NCBI GenBank assembly: GCA_021793375.1
Contig: JAJYSY010000004.1
Span: 1-64,000 of the forward strand
DNA: 64,000 nucleotides
Reading direction: 5' to 3'
Origin: Bacteroidota bacterium
GTDB lineage: Bacteria > Bacteroidota > Bacteroidia > Flavobacteriales > Flavobacteriaceae
Of the stretch, positions 28,201-35,796 are shown piece by piece; within the stretch, counting starts at the first letter, position 1, and the number at the start of each line of letters is the position of its first letter. Below the pieces are notes generated by a model that was not told where the DNA came from, did no database searches, and was given only the letters and a program-made list of their open reading frames with translations. The position numbers and the translations under genes are program-made.

Positions 28201-28642
28201 CATTAATAACATCAACGAGCGTTTAAATTTATACACCAAATTAAATGCGTTGAAAACAGAAGAAGAATTACAGGATTTCGAAAAAGAACTCACCGACAGA
28301 TTCGGGCCTTTACCCACTCAAGCTGTAGATTTGCTCAACAGTATCAGGATAAAATGGATTGCAAAAAACATTGGATTAGAACGCGTTATTATGAAAAGAG
28401 GAGTGTTGATTGGTTATTTTATAGCTAATCAAGAATCTCGTTTTTATCAAACTCAAAATTTCAGCAAAGTTTTGCAATATGTACAAACACACCCGATGTT
28501 GTGTACGCTTAAAGAAAAAGAAACCCGAAGCGGATTGCGATTATTGATCAGATTCGAAAACATAAAATCTATAGATGATGCTTTACGAGTTTTAAAACCA
28601 TTAGATTTTAAGCAAAAAGCTCAACAAGCAGAATTGAATTAA
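25244..28642 (+). CDS. mfd: Transcription-repair coupling factor Mfd
   Basis: 1132-residue ATP-dependent translocase that removes stalled RNA polymerase from damaged DNA and recruits UvrA. The N-terminal UvrB-like region covers about 1-330. The RNA-polymerase-interacting (CarD-like) domain is at about 440-510, starting LNKGDFVVHIDHGIGRF. The helicase motor follows: Walker A GDVGFGKTEVA near 592, DEEQ near 691, LTLTATPIPRTLQFSL near 710, and the TRG region with GQVFFIHNR and GHGQM. The C-terminal D7 autoinhibitory domain is present (about 980-1132). The length is normal. Its stop overlaps the convergent barstar stop by three bases with no terminator between them. Confidence 0.97.
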   Translation: MSKTTILQKFAQSPQQRELQESITQSGKNNKFQLQGLVGSSLSFVIANAFENTAQPFLLVFNDKEEAAYYLNDLEQLIGEKNVFFYPGSYRRPYQIEETDNANILLRAEVLNRINSGKKPEVIVTYPEALFEKVVTRKDLDKNTFKIKVGDELSLDFINEVLFEYDFKRVDFVVEPGEFSVRGGIIDVFSFSDDQPFRIEFFGDEVDSIRNFDIESQLSTEKLKQVRIIPNVENKKLHEVRESFLEYMTKKAVVFLKNYDFCAAQIDDLFQKAEEIFPTLSKEIAHQKPEELFLTSTSFQKQLEEFTVFELSNQVYLQEKKEVKSITFHTKPQPSFNKKFGLLTEDLLKHQEEGYTNTIFCATQQQANRFHDIFDAQENVESEKLAYKTVVLPMHQGFIDEVGKQVCYTDHQIFERYHRFRLKTGYAKKQAITLKELNNLNKGDFVVHIDHGIGRFAGLQKIEVEGKLQEAIKLLYAKRDVLYLSIHSLHKITKYNGKEGTEPTLHKLGGTAWARKKQKTKARVKHIAFDLIKLYAKRRMEKGFQYAPDSYLQHELEASFIYEDTPDQSAATADVKKDMESPQPMDRLVCGDVGFGKTEVAIRAAFKAVDNGKQVAVLVPTTILAFQHHRTFTERLAEMPVKVDYLNRFRTGKERKNVLENLKNGNLDIVIGTHQLVNKSVKFKDLGLLIVDEEQKFGVGVKDKLKTIKENVDTLTLTATPIPRTLQFSLMAARDLSNIATPPPNRFPIETNVVRFSPENIRDAISYEIQRGGQVFFIHNRVQNIKEVAGMIQRLVPDAKVGIGHGQMEGKKLEKLMLSFIDGEFDVLVSTTIVESGLDVPNANTILINNANNFGLSDLHQMRGRVGRSNKKAFCYFITPPYSAMTEEARKRIQALEQFSGLGSGIHIAMKDLEIRGAGDLLGGEQSGFINDMGFETYQKILSEAIEELKENEFKELYKEENIEDKEFVKEVQIDTDFAIMFSDDYINNINERLNLYTKLNALKTEEELQDFEKELTDRFGPLPTQAVDLLNSIRIKWIAKNIGLERVIMKRGVLIGYFIANQESRFYQTQNFSKVLQYVQTHPMLCTLKEKETRSGLRLLIRFENIKSIDDALRVLKPLDFKQKAQQAELN

Positions 28643-28917
28643 AATCCAAAAGGTCGGATGGCATAACGAAATTGAAAATCTTCAAGATTTTCATTTAAAT
28701 CTTTTAACGTGCCAATAACATCACTAAAGTCCTCTAATTGAGGTAAATCCATATTGATAAAATGAATTTTTAACGGCAAACTTACCTCTCCGGAAATCAC
28801 ATCTGCCAAAGCATCTAAGTTTTTTCCGAAATGCAGTGGCAAATCCAATTCTTTTTGAAGTTGAGCATACAATTCTTCTTTAGTTTTAGTTTTGATAAAA
28901 TCTATTTTTATTAGCAT
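28639..28917 (-). CDS. Barstar-family ribonuclease inhibitor
   Basis: 92-residue inhibitor, the cytoplasmic partner of the barnase-like RNase encoded 6 bp upstream. It aligns to Bacillus barstar without register change through the binding helix: His29, Gly31, Asn33, Leu34, Asp35, Ala36, Leu37 and Asp39 in LHFGKNLDALADVI. Asp35 and Asp39, the main contacts to barnase's active site, are kept. Tyr29 is His and Trp38 is Ala in this protein. Translation ends inside the mfd stop codon region on the opposite strand. It is probably co-transcribed after the RNase, an unusual order since the toxin is made first. Confidence 0.9.
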   Translation of the reverse strand: MLIKIDFIKTKTKEELYAQLQKELDLPLHFGKNLDALADVISGEVSLPLKIHFINMDLPQLEDFSDVIGTLKDLNENLEDFQFRYAIRPFGF

Positions 28918-28923
28918 AATAAA

Positions 28924-29403
28924 CTATTGTTTTTGAAAAGTTTTGTAATGATCTTTAGTGATATAAATCAATCCATCATTACTAAAAACCAATCGATCCG
29001 CATTGCGTTTTCCGCAATTGTAATTTAAATCAGCTTCGTAAAATACTCGTCCTTTTTTCTGAGGTAATTTTTTTTCGCGATTTCCAAATCGATCTCCGCC
29101 AATAGCTTTTTCCGGTAAAACTTCACATAAATTACCTTTTACAGGAATCCAGCCCTCAGCTTTAGCTTGATTTTTTGTAAGATAATAATCCGGTAATTCT
29201 CCATTTTCTTTAACATATTCTACCACAACTTTTTCTGCAGTAAGCGCATTGATATCTGAAGCCGAATCAGAAAAATTAACTTCTTCTGTAGCAGAAATGT
29301 TTTCTGCTGTATTATTATCTTTTTGAAGATAAGTAATTCCGAAAATAACGACGACTAATAATAGGATATTTAATGCTTTTTTTGCAGAAAATTTTGTTTT
29401 CAT
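28924..29403 (-). CDS. Barnase-family ribonuclease with N-terminal membrane segment
   Basis: Guanyl-specific RNase of the barnase family, 159 residues. A hydrophobic segment at 10-25 is a signal peptide or anchor, followed by a loose acidic linker to about 55. The catalytic domain aligns to barnase with a constant offset of 50 and no gaps: Lys77 (barnase 27), Glu123 (73, general base), Arg133 (83), Arg137 (87) and His152 (102, general acid). All catalytic residues are present, so it should be active. Cys93 and Cys130 fall at barnase 43 and 80, a pair known to form a disulfide when engineered into barnase; oxidation is plausible outside the cytoplasm. The barstar gene follows after 6 bp. It is likely an exported RNase or antibacterial toxin. 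Confidence 0.93.
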   Translation of the reverse strand: MKTKFSAKKALNILLLVVVIFGITYLQKDNNTAENISATEEVNFSDSASDINALTAEKVVVEYVKENGELPDYYLTKNQAKAEGWIPVKGNLCEVLPEKAIGGDRFGNREKKLPQKKGRVFYEADLNYNCGKRNADRLVFSNDGLIYITKDHYKTFQKQ

Positions 29404-29527
29404 TAGAAATAAAGAATAATTTTTGTTAAAAATGTATAATTGATTTTACAAAGATATATATTCGTTATTGCAAAAAATAAGAATATTTTAAATTATCCTC
29501 CGTTATATAAAAAAACAGCTTTTTAAA

Positions 29528-31036
29528 ATGAAATTCTATTACGTTCTCCTTGTTTTATTTCTTTTCACCGCCTGTCATAAAGATAAAAAATCCGATTTTT
29601 CAGCAGATGAAAAAGAAATTCTCTCTTTTAAATTTGAAGAGGACTTACACCCAACACTTCTTTCACAAGATATGGAAGGAACAGTTTTAAATGCGGAAAT
29701 TATATTAACTGCTTCGGAAGTAATAGATGTTTCAGCATTGACCGCCACTTTTGAATTTGCCGGAGAAGGTGTTTATGTAGAACAGGAAAAACAAGAATCA
29801 GGGGTAAGTACAAATGATTTTTCCAAACCCATTACTTATGAGGTTCGCGATAAGGAGGGTAATTCAAAATCCTATCAGATAAAAGTTACTACTTTACCGG
29901 ATGTGAAATCTGAAGTTCCTCATATTTATATCACTACTGATGGTGGAGTTCCCGTAGATTCTAAAGAAAATTATGTAGAAGCAGATATTTTTATCGATGG
30001 AAAAGAAGTTTATCACGATTTTGAAGGAAGAACTAAAATAAGAGGAAGAGGAAATGATTCTTGGAATCAGCCTAAAAAACCCTATAAATTAAAACTTTTT
30101 GATAAAAAAGAATTGTTGGGACTTTTGCCGGGTAAGAAATGGATTTTAAGATCAAATTACAGAGCAGAAAGCTTGATGTTGGATGCGGTGGCTTTTAGAA
30201 TAGCGAGTTTGTTGGATATGCCTTACACCCATCATGCGGTTCCGGTAGATATCACGTTGAATGGAGAATATATGGGAAGCTATACTTTTACCGAGCAAAA
30301 AGAAGCAAAATCCAATCGTATAAATGTGGGAGATGAAGGTTTATACCTCAACTTAGATACTTATATGCATAAACCTCCGGGTTTGTTTTATTCTGAATTT
30401 TTTGATTTGCCGGTGATGATTCGTTATCCGAAATTCAAAGATTTTTCTCCTTCTGAAGTAGAAAGTGAATTGGAAAGAATAAAAAATGATTTTGAAATCT
30501 TTGAAGAAAAAGTAGCCGCAGCAGATTTTCCGGAAAATGATTATTTGGAATATTTTGATGCTTTGGAATTGGTAAATTATCTGATTGTTTATAACCTGAG
30601 TTTAAATCAAGAAATCAATCACCCTAAAAGTACTTTTATGCATAAACACAAAGATGGAAAATATAAAATGGGACCGGTTTGGGATTTTGATTGGGCTTTT
30701 GGATATGACGCTAATATAAATCAACATTTTACCACTCCGGAAGATCCTTTATTTGTGACAGGAGATTTAACCGGAAAAGTATTTTTTGAGAAATTTTTAG
30801 AAGATCCGGAAATAATAGGATTGTATAAAGAACGTTGGAATTGGTTCAGAACCAATAAATATCCTATGTTGATTCAATACATAGAAGAATATGCTGAAGT
30901 CATTGAAGGATCTTATGCTTTGGATTATGAAAAATGGGAACAAGGTGTGGGCGATGCGGAAACAGCAGCGCAAGAATTGATAGATTGGCTTGATCAGCGT
31001 ACTGCTTATATAGATGGATATATTGCTGAATTATAA
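29528..31036 (+). CDS. CotH kinase family lipoprotein
   Basis: 502 residues. The signal peptide ends in a lipobox (LFTACHKD). Residues about 25-125 form a beta-rich domain ending YEVRDKEGNSKSYQIKV, like the repeated strand modules (DUF5018-like) of Bacteroidota surface proteins. The CotH domain begins near 145: IRGRGNDSWNQPKKPYKLKL near 168, YTFTEQKE near 252, and the kinase-like GPVWDFDWAFGYD near 384 with metal-binding aspartates. CotH proteins can be protein kinases (spore coat CotH); in Bacteroidota they are often lipoproteins of unknown substrate. A DUF2807 gene starts 19 bp downstream and is probably co-transcribed. Confidence 0.9.
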   Translation: MKFYYVLLVLFLFTACHKDKKSDFSADEKEILSFKFEEDLHPTLLSQDMEGTVLNAEIILTASEVIDVSALTATFEFAGEGVYVEQEKQESGVSTNDFSKPITYEVRDKEGNSKSYQIKVTTLPDVKSEVPHIYITTDGGVPVDSKENYVEADIFIDGKEVYHDFEGRTKIRGRGNDSWNQPKKPYKLKLFDKKELLGLLPGKKWILRSNYRAESLMLDAVAFRIASLLDMPYTHHAVPVDITLNGEYMGSYTFTEQKEAKSNRINVGDEGLYLNLDTYMHKPPGLFYSEFFDLPVMIRYPKFKDFSPSEVESELERIKNDFEIFEEKVAAADFPENDYLEYFDALELVNYLIVYNLSLNQEINHPKSTFMHKHKDGKYKMGPVWDFDWAFGYDANINQHFTTPEDPLFVTGDLTGKVFFEKFLEDPEIIGLYKERWNWFRTNKYPMLIQYIEEYAEVIEGSYALDYEKWEQGVGDAETAAQELIDWLDQRTAYIDGYIAEL

Positions 31037-31055
31037 AACATTAAAATCGATTATC

Positions 31056-31727
31056 ATGAAAAATATAGTTGTATTTCTTGTATTAGCTTTTTGGGGATTA
31101 AACACTGGTTTTGCCCAAATAGAAAAAAGCTTAGAGAATTTTGATAAAGTAAAAGTTTCAGATAAAATAGAATTGAAATTAATTAAAGCAGATGAAAACA
31201 AAGCGATAATTTCCGGAGAAAATGCAGAAGAAGTAAAGTTGATTGTAAAAAATAATCGGCTTAACATAAGAATGGAAACCACCAAGTTTTTACAAGGAGA
31301 AGATATTGTGGTGCAGTTGTTTTATCAAAATATAGATGAACTTGTTGCCACCGGAGGAGCACTTGTTTCTGCACAAGAAACTTTGAGGCAAAATCAGTTT
31401 AAAATTACAGCAAATAAAGGGGCAGAAGTTGAGTTGGATTTGGAAGTAGAAAGAATAGAAATAAAAACAAATTCCGGAGGCGAAATCAGTTTGACCGGAG
31501 AAGCTGAGGTTCAGGAGGTGATAGCCAACAGCGGAGGATTCTATGATGGAGAAAACTTAAAAACTCGACATACAAAAGTAACGGTAAACGCCGGGGGAAA
31601 AGCGGATATCAATGCTGCAAAAACCGTAGATGCCAAAACCCGAGCCGGAGGAGAAATCCATATATGGGGAAATGCAGAAGTTAAAGAAAAGAAAATTGCC
31701 GGTGGAAAAGTGAAACTTCATAGATGA
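31056..31727 (+). CDS. DUF2807 'head GIN' domain secreted protein
   Basis: I start at ATG 31056 (223 residues) because it begins a good signal peptide ending GFAQ; the frame upstream to 31014 overlaps the end of the CotH gene. The mature protein is a repetitive beta-structure with recurrent glycine-rich turns (NSGGEISLTGEAEV, NAGGKADI, RAGGEIHIWGNAEV), the DUF2807 pattern. There is no lipobox, in contrast to the family member at 10351. It is probably periplasmic or surface-exposed; function unknown. Confidence 0.85.
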   Translation: MKNIVVFLVLAFWGLNTGFAQIEKSLENFDKVKVSDKIELKLIKADENKAIISGENAEEVKLIVKNNRLNIRMETTKFLQGEDIVVQLFYQNIDELVATGGALVSAQETLRQNQFKITANKGAEVELDLEVERIEIKTNSGGEISLTGEAEVQEVIANSGGFYDGENLKTRHTKVTVNAGGKADINAAKTVDAKTRAGGEIHIWGNAEVKEKKIAGGKVKLHR

Positions 31728-31804
31728 AGAAAATGATTTTGGGATAAAATCCAATTAACAGGATAAATTCCTTATTTTTATTTATTTTTGAATAAATAAA
31801 GTTT

Positions 31805-32875
31805 ATGAAATCTTATCAAAAAGGAAGAGGAGCGCAGAAACGAGTTCACAACAAATTTTATGAATTAGAGCACATTCCTGATCCTGAATATTTGGAATAT
31901 TGTTTAAAAGAGGAAGGAGAATCTGCAGTAAATCTTAAAACAAAATTTCAGCGGGTTTTTCCAAAGACTATTGTCAATAAAGTGAAAAGTCCGGATTTAC
32001 GGATGGAATATTCTTTAAACCCTTATCAAGGTTGTGAACACGGTTGTGTGTATTGTTATGCAAGAAATTCTCATCAATATTGGGGATATGGTCCGGGACA
32101 AGATTTTGAAAAACAGGTTTTGATCAAAAAAAATGCGCCGGAGTTATTGGATAAAACTTTACGAAAGAAAAATTGGGATCCTAAACCCATAGTTTTTTCC
32201 GGAAATACAGATTGTTATCAACCTATAGAAAGAAAGTTAGAAATTACCCGAAAATGTCTTCAAGTGATGTTAAAGCATAAACATCCTGCAGGAATCATCA
32301 CTAAAAACGCTTTGGTATTGAGGGATTTAGATATTTTAAAAGAATTGGCAAATTATAATCTAATCAAAGTCAATATTTCTATCACAACGCTTTCAGAAGA
32401 AACCAAGCGCATGTTGGAACCGCGAACTTCAAGTATAAAACAACGGCTGAAAACGGTAGAAACTTTATCGAAAAATAATATTCCTGTGGCGGTGATGATG
32501 GCGCCGATTATTCCGGGAATAAACAGTCATGAGATATTTCCTTTGGTAAAACGCATAAGTGAAGTCGGCGCAAATTCGGTGAATTATACAGTGGTGCGAT
32601 TAAATGGGGCAATAGGAGAAATTTTTTCGGACTGGATTGAAAAAGCTATGCCTGATCGGGCGCAAAAAGTATTGAATCAAATTGCGGATTGTCATGGAGG
32701 AAATTTAAACGAAAGCAGATATGGGTATCGCATGCGTGGAGAAGGAGAAATTGCCAAGCAGATTGCGCAACAATTTAAAATTGCAAAAAATAAATTTATG
32801 CCGCATCGTTTTTGGCCGGAATTGGAAACCAAACATTATTTAAGATTGAAAAAACCACAATTAAAACTGTTTTAA
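31805..32875 (+). CDS. Radical SAM protein of the PA0069 / Rv2578c type
   Basis: 356 residues. The [4Fe-4S] cluster motif is C-x3-C-x2-C at Cys77, Cys81 and Cys84 within NPYQGCEHGCVYCYARN. VFSGNTDCYQPIE near 138 and the later NYTVVRLNG and MRGEGEIAKQI blocks match the PA0069 family, which is often annotated loosely as spore-photoproduct-lyase-like. The reaction is not known. It lies alone between DUF2807 and a terminator at 32890. Confidence 0.88.
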   Translation: MKSYQKGRGAQKRVHNKFYELEHIPDPEYLEYCLKEEGESAVNLKTKFQRVFPKTIVNKVKSPDLRMEYSLNPYQGCEHGCVYCYARNSHQYWGYGPGQDFEKQVLIKKNAPELLDKTLRKKNWDPKPIVFSGNTDCYQPIERKLEITRKCLQVMLKHKHPAGIITKNALVLRDLDILKELANYNLIKVNISITTLSEETKRMLEPRTSSIKQRLKTVETLSKNNIPVAVMMAPIIPGINSHEIFPLVKRISEVGANSVNYTVVRLNGAIGEIFSDWIEKAMPDRAQKVLNQIADCHGGNLNESRYGYRMRGEGEIAKQIAQQFKIAKNKFMPHRFWPELETKHYLRLKKPQLKLF

Positions 32876-32889
32876 AAGTAAAAAATAAA

Positions 32890-32924
32890 AAAGCTCAACC
32901 TTGGAAAGATCAAAGTTGAGCTTT
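32890..32924. terminator. Bidirectional intrinsic terminator
   Basis: AAAGCTCAAC (32890-32899) pairs with GTTGAGCTTT (32915-32924) between the convergent radical SAM gene and the T9SS protein gene. Confidence 0.8.
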
Positions 32925-32949
32925 AAAATTATTCAGCGAAGAAAAATAA

Positions 32950-34428
32950 TTATTTCACTACTAATTTTTTGGTCAATTGTCCGTTTTCACCGGAAAATAA
33001 AACAAAATAAATTCCGCTGTCAAGATTTAAATCAACTGAATTTTGAAGAGAAGAAATCGAAGTTTCTTGAACTTTTTTTCCATTTATATCAAAAATAACA
33101 AGTTGATTAAGCTCTACAGAACTTTCAAAATTAAGCTGATCTTTTGCCGGATTGGGAAACATAGTAATCGCATCTTTTTCAAAAGAAGGCAAGCCCATCA
33201 CTCCGCATGCAATAGGATCATAGATTACTTCTCCTAAAGAATCATCATCTGCTTTGTCAAAAATTACTTCGGCAACTTCTTCTAAAGTGCTTTCTTCTCC
33301 TTCAATCCAGCAATTGTGTTTTGCCATAATAGTATTTGGGGTGTTGTTGTATAAAGCATAAGTTTCTCCACCGTTTCCGTTTTCAGAGAAAATATTATTT
33401 CCAGGATTATCTTCATCATCACCAAGATTTGCGGTGGCTTCATTGATTACTGTAATTCCCCAGAGATTACGACGGATTTCATTTCCGGTAAGCACTGCAA
33501 CTTGACTACTGCTGCCCGAAGTCATAGAAACACCACTTCCGCCTAAAGCCGGATTTCCTTCCGTGTCATTATCTTCAATAACATTTTCTATGATTTCAAC
33601 ATAAGCATCACCGGTTCCTTGAACATTTATTCCGTATCTGTTGTCTTGAATAATATTATCTTCCACAAGAGCATTTAATTGTCCGCCCATTAAATTTCCA
33701 AGAGAAATTCCTCCAATACTGGTTAAATCACGATCTCCGATGATTGTGTTTCCAATAATTTCTATAGCTTCAACTCCGGAAGAACCTAAGTTTATTTGTG
33801 GTCTGTTTGTTACCTCTTGGCTGTTGGCTTCTATATAATTGTTTAAAATTTTTGGAGCAGCATCAACATTTGCTCCCGAAGCAACAGCAGATAAAGCATT
33901 TTTATAAAATCTGTTGTTTTCAATTAAAGGAGCTCCGTTAGAAATATTAACAGTTCCGCTGGTGTTTACACCATCTGCTGTATTATATTCAAAAATACTA
34001 TTGGTTAAAGTTAAGTTTGGAGTGATTACCCTTAATCCTCCTCCGTTTTTAAAACTGGTGTAATCGATGTGAATTAAAGCCTCGTCTTGTAAACGAAAAC
34101 CATCATAAGGCGTTAAACTGTCTGTAGCATTTATATCGATGAGGTTTTCTTCTTCACCTATGCTCAGCCAGCTGCCGCTAATAGTAATTAAAACTTCTTC
34201 ATCAATACGGATATTTTCGCCGGCATTAAAAGTCAGCGTATCACTTTCTTCCACCATAATATCTTGTTTGATAAAATAAGTGTTGTCAGAAAACTCTACT
34301 GTTTCTTCACTTTCTTCCATCAAATCTTCAAGTGTCCAATTCACACCGGTGTCGGGTGTGGTAAATTCTTGAGCAAAAACGCTAAAACTAAGGCATAGCG
34401 CTATAAATAAAGTAATTTTTTTCATCAT
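32950..34428 (-). CDS. Secreted parallel beta-helix protein with T9SS sorting domain
   Basis: 492 residues. The signal peptide ends SVFAQ. The middle (about 70-390) is a right-handed parallel beta-helix of the pectate-lyase / NosD kind, with many N-N-x-I and ENN/EDN turns (IENNRFYKN, VEDNIIQDN, IEDNDTEGN). The last 80 residues form a type A T9SS C-terminal domain: FPNPAKDQLNF, VIFDINGKKV, GIYFVLF and a final KKLVVK. It should be exported by the type IX system to the cell surface. No polysaccharide-lyase catalytic residues are assigned; surface adhesin or glycan-binding are alternatives. Confidence 0.9.
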   Translation of the reverse strand: MMKKITLFIALCLSFSVFAQEFTTPDTGVNWTLEDLMEESEETVEFSDNTYFIKQDIMVEESDTLTFNAGENIRIDEEVLITISGSWLSIGEEENLIDINATDSLTPYDGFRLQDEALIHIDYTSFKNGGGLRVITPNLTLTNSIFEYNTADGVNTSGTVNISNGAPLIENNRFYKNALSAVASGANVDAAPKILNNYIEANSQEVTNRPQINLGSSGVEAIEIIGNTIIGDRDLTSIGGISLGNLMGGQLNALVEDNIIQDNRYGINVQGTGDAYVEIIENVIEDNDTEGNPALGGSGVSMTSGSSSQVAVLTGNEIRRNLWGITVINEATANLGDDEDNPGNNIFSENGNGGETYALYNNTPNTIMAKHNCWIEGEESTLEEVAEVIFDKADDDSLGEVIYDPIACGVMGLPSFEKDAITMFPNPAKDQLNFESSVELNQLVIFDINGKKVQETSISSLQNSVDLNLDSGIYFVLFSGENGQLTKKLVVK

Positions 34429-34582
34429 AAAATTTTTTAAGATTGTTTAAAGTTAGTTTACAAAGCTAACAGCTATATTTATAAAAATTAAGTAAAACGG
34501 TAGATTTTTAAGAAATGGGAATTTTATTTAATTATTTTGTTTTGTAATCCGAAGAAAATAATACCTTCGCAAAAAAATAATC

Positions 34583-34939
34583 ATGGGTATAATTCGATTA
34601 AATAATATCCGTTGCTATTCTTATCACGGTTGTTTGACCGAAGAGGCAGAAATAGGAAGCGATTACAGAGTAGATTTATGGGTAAAAGCTGATTTTAAAA
34701 AAGCTTTTGAAACTGATCAATTAGAAGACACCATAGATTATGTCAAGCTGAATAAGTTGGTGAAAACGGAAATGAGTAAACGTTCTAACCTTTTGGAAGA
34801 AGTAGCCAACCGTATTATACAACAGATTTTAGAACAATTTCCTACAGTTGGTGAAACCGGGGTGAGCGTTTCAAAAATAAATCCTCCTTTAGGTGGAGAT
34901 GTAGAAAGTGTGACAGTTGAAATAAGTAAATCAAGATAG
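34583..34939 (+). CDS. folB: Dihydroneopterin aldolase
   Basis: 118-residue cytoplasmic enzyme of folate synthesis that splits dihydroneopterin into hydroxymethyl-dihydropterin and glycolaldehyde. The FolB pattern is present: I-x-L-x-x-I-x-x-x-x-x-H-G at the start (LNNIRCYSYHG), an E-x-G-x-x-Y-x-V-D strand, DTIDYVKL near 50 and a final NPPLGGDVESVTVEI. A TACCTTCG element at 34562-34569 may be the -7 box. The tRNA-Cys gene follows 50 bp later with its own promoter. Confidence 0.94.
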   Translation: MGIIRLNNIRCYSYHGCLTEEAEIGSDYRVDLWVKADFKKAFETDQLEDTIDYVKLNKLVKTEMSKRSNLLEEVANRIIQQILEQFPTVGETGVSVSKINPPLGGDVESVTVEISKSR

Positions 34940-34941
34940 GT

Positions 34942-34972
34942 TTGTTTTAAAATATCAAAAAACCTATATTTG
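34942..34972 (+). promoter_or_regulatory. Predicted promoter of tRNA-Cys
   Basis: TTG (34942-34944), a 20-bp spacer and TATATTTG (34965-34972) match the Bacteroidota consensus. The tRNA begins 17 bp after the -7 box. Confidence 0.7.
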
Positions 34973-34989
34973 CGCACGAAAATAAATTT

Positions 34990-35060
34990 GGTACCGTGGC
35001 CGAGTGGCTAGGCACTGGTCTGCAAAACCATGAACACCGGTTCGAATCCGGTCGGTACCT
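34990..35060 (+). tRNA. tRNA-Cys (GCA)
   Basis: 71-nt cloverleaf: acceptor GGTACCG pairs with CGGTACC, a D-arm with GCC...GGC, anticodon loop CTGCAAA with anticodon GCA and U33 present, T-arm ACCGG-TTCGAAT-CCGGT and discriminator T73, as expected for cysteine. CCA is not encoded. The 3' 12 bases plus one base beyond are the attachment site of the integrative element that follows, and the tRNA is left intact by the insertion. Confidence 0.95.
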
Positions 35061-35061
35061 C
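35049..35061. other. attL core
   Basis: CGGTCGGTACCTC, the last bases of tRNA-Cys plus one, repeated exactly at 40882-40894. Left junction of the element. Confidence 0.85.
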
Positions 35062-35095
35062 AAATAACATTGATAATCAGGCGTTTACATAAATC

Positions 35096-35115
35096 TTTGC
35101 GAACTATTTGCGAAC
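35096..35115. other. Left arm-type integrase sites (two)
   Basis: TTTGCGAAC at 35096-35104 and 35107-35115, 11 bp apart and in the same orientation. The same word occurs three times with the same 11-bp period at the right end. They lie 35-54 bp inside attL, where arm-binding sites of tyrosine integrases are expected. Confidence 0.65.
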
Positions 35116-35160
35116 GGTTTTATTTTTAGCCTATTTTAGAAGGATTCTTTCAAAATAAAT

Positions 35161-35241
35161 TATCTTTGTCTAAAGCTGTTTATTTAGCTTTTATAATTAC
35201 TAATAAGGACGTGGATTTGCTTTTTCTGCGTCCTTTTTTTT
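35161..35241 (+). ncRNA. Candidate small RNA with terminator near the left end
   Basis: A TATCTTTG box (35161-35168) is followed by a short hairpin AAAGCT/AGCTTT (35172-35191) and a terminator: AAGGACG (35205-35211) pairs with CGTCCTT (35229-35235), then a T run to 35241. No open frame lies between. A -33 element is not convincing, so the promoter is weakly supported and the terminator is the firmer part. Confidence 0.4.
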
Positions 35242-35326
35242 CATCTAAATAAATAATGTTTTTAAAATATGAGGTTTTATCAAGCTTCTATTTTCTGCAC
35301 TATATTGCACTATAATTTTACACACT

Positions 35327-35448
35327 CCTTTTATAGCTCGAAAAACAAAGTTTCTAAATGTTAAGCTTTGTCGGGTTTTCTTTCCTTTTATAGCTCGAGA
35401 AACGGTTTAAATATCCGACTTATAACGGCGTATGTTTTTATAACTCGA
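35327..35448. repeat. Three copies of TTTTATAGCTCGA-type repeat
   Basis: CTTTTATAGCTCGA occurs at about 35328, CTTTTATAGCTCGA again at about 35385, and a variant TTTTATAACTCGA at about 35436. They precede the iteron cluster and could be a second class of binding site. A separate short pair, TGCACTATA, occurs at 35296 and 35306. Confidence 0.7.
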
Positions 35449-35464
35449 TGAATAAACTCTTATT

Positions 35465-35768
35465 CTCGGTAACGTTATTTGCGTTCTCGGTAACCTCGGT
35501 AACTCAAGTGACCGAGAATAACGGTGTAACTGCTTGATTATCAATGTAAGTTACCCAAGTTACCGAGAAATTGAAGTAATAAACGTATTTTATAAAACAT
35601 TTTTTGAATTATTCTTCTTCTCATTGCAAAAAACTTTTTTCTTATGCGTGCGTTACTTGATATTCTCGGTAACCTCGGTAACGAATCTTTGTAAATGCGT
35701 ATCAATAGGGGGTTTACGAATGAAAATAAATAAAAATTCTCGGTAACTGCGTGACCCAAATTACCGAG
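35465..35768. other. Iteron cluster, candidate replication origin of the element
   Basis: The word CTCGGTAAC or its complement GTTACCGAG occurs nine times (two copies with one mismatch): forward at 35465, 35486, 35495, 35665, 35674 and 35739, reverse at 35508, 35559 and 35760. They form two groups (35465-35567 and 35665-35768) around an AT-rich stretch (35570-35655). Reverse copies share a longer 17-base form ending ACCGAGAA. Iterons in two sets around an AT-rich core directly downstream of a replicase gene is the SaPI/PICI origin layout. The 70-codon open frame across it is not credible as a gene. Confidence 0.75.
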
Positions 35769-35796
35769 AATCCTTCCATTTAATTAAAATGGGTTA

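Noticed and set aside
31805-32875. Spore photoproduct lyase
   Set aside because: The protein shares the radical SAM core but belongs with the PA0069/Rv2578c group; no UV-repair context or SPL-specific region was seen.
35534-35746. A 70-codon plus-strand open frame in the element's left region
   Set aside because: It runs through the iteron cluster, has low-complexity content and no recognisable domain; the repeats explain the sequence better.
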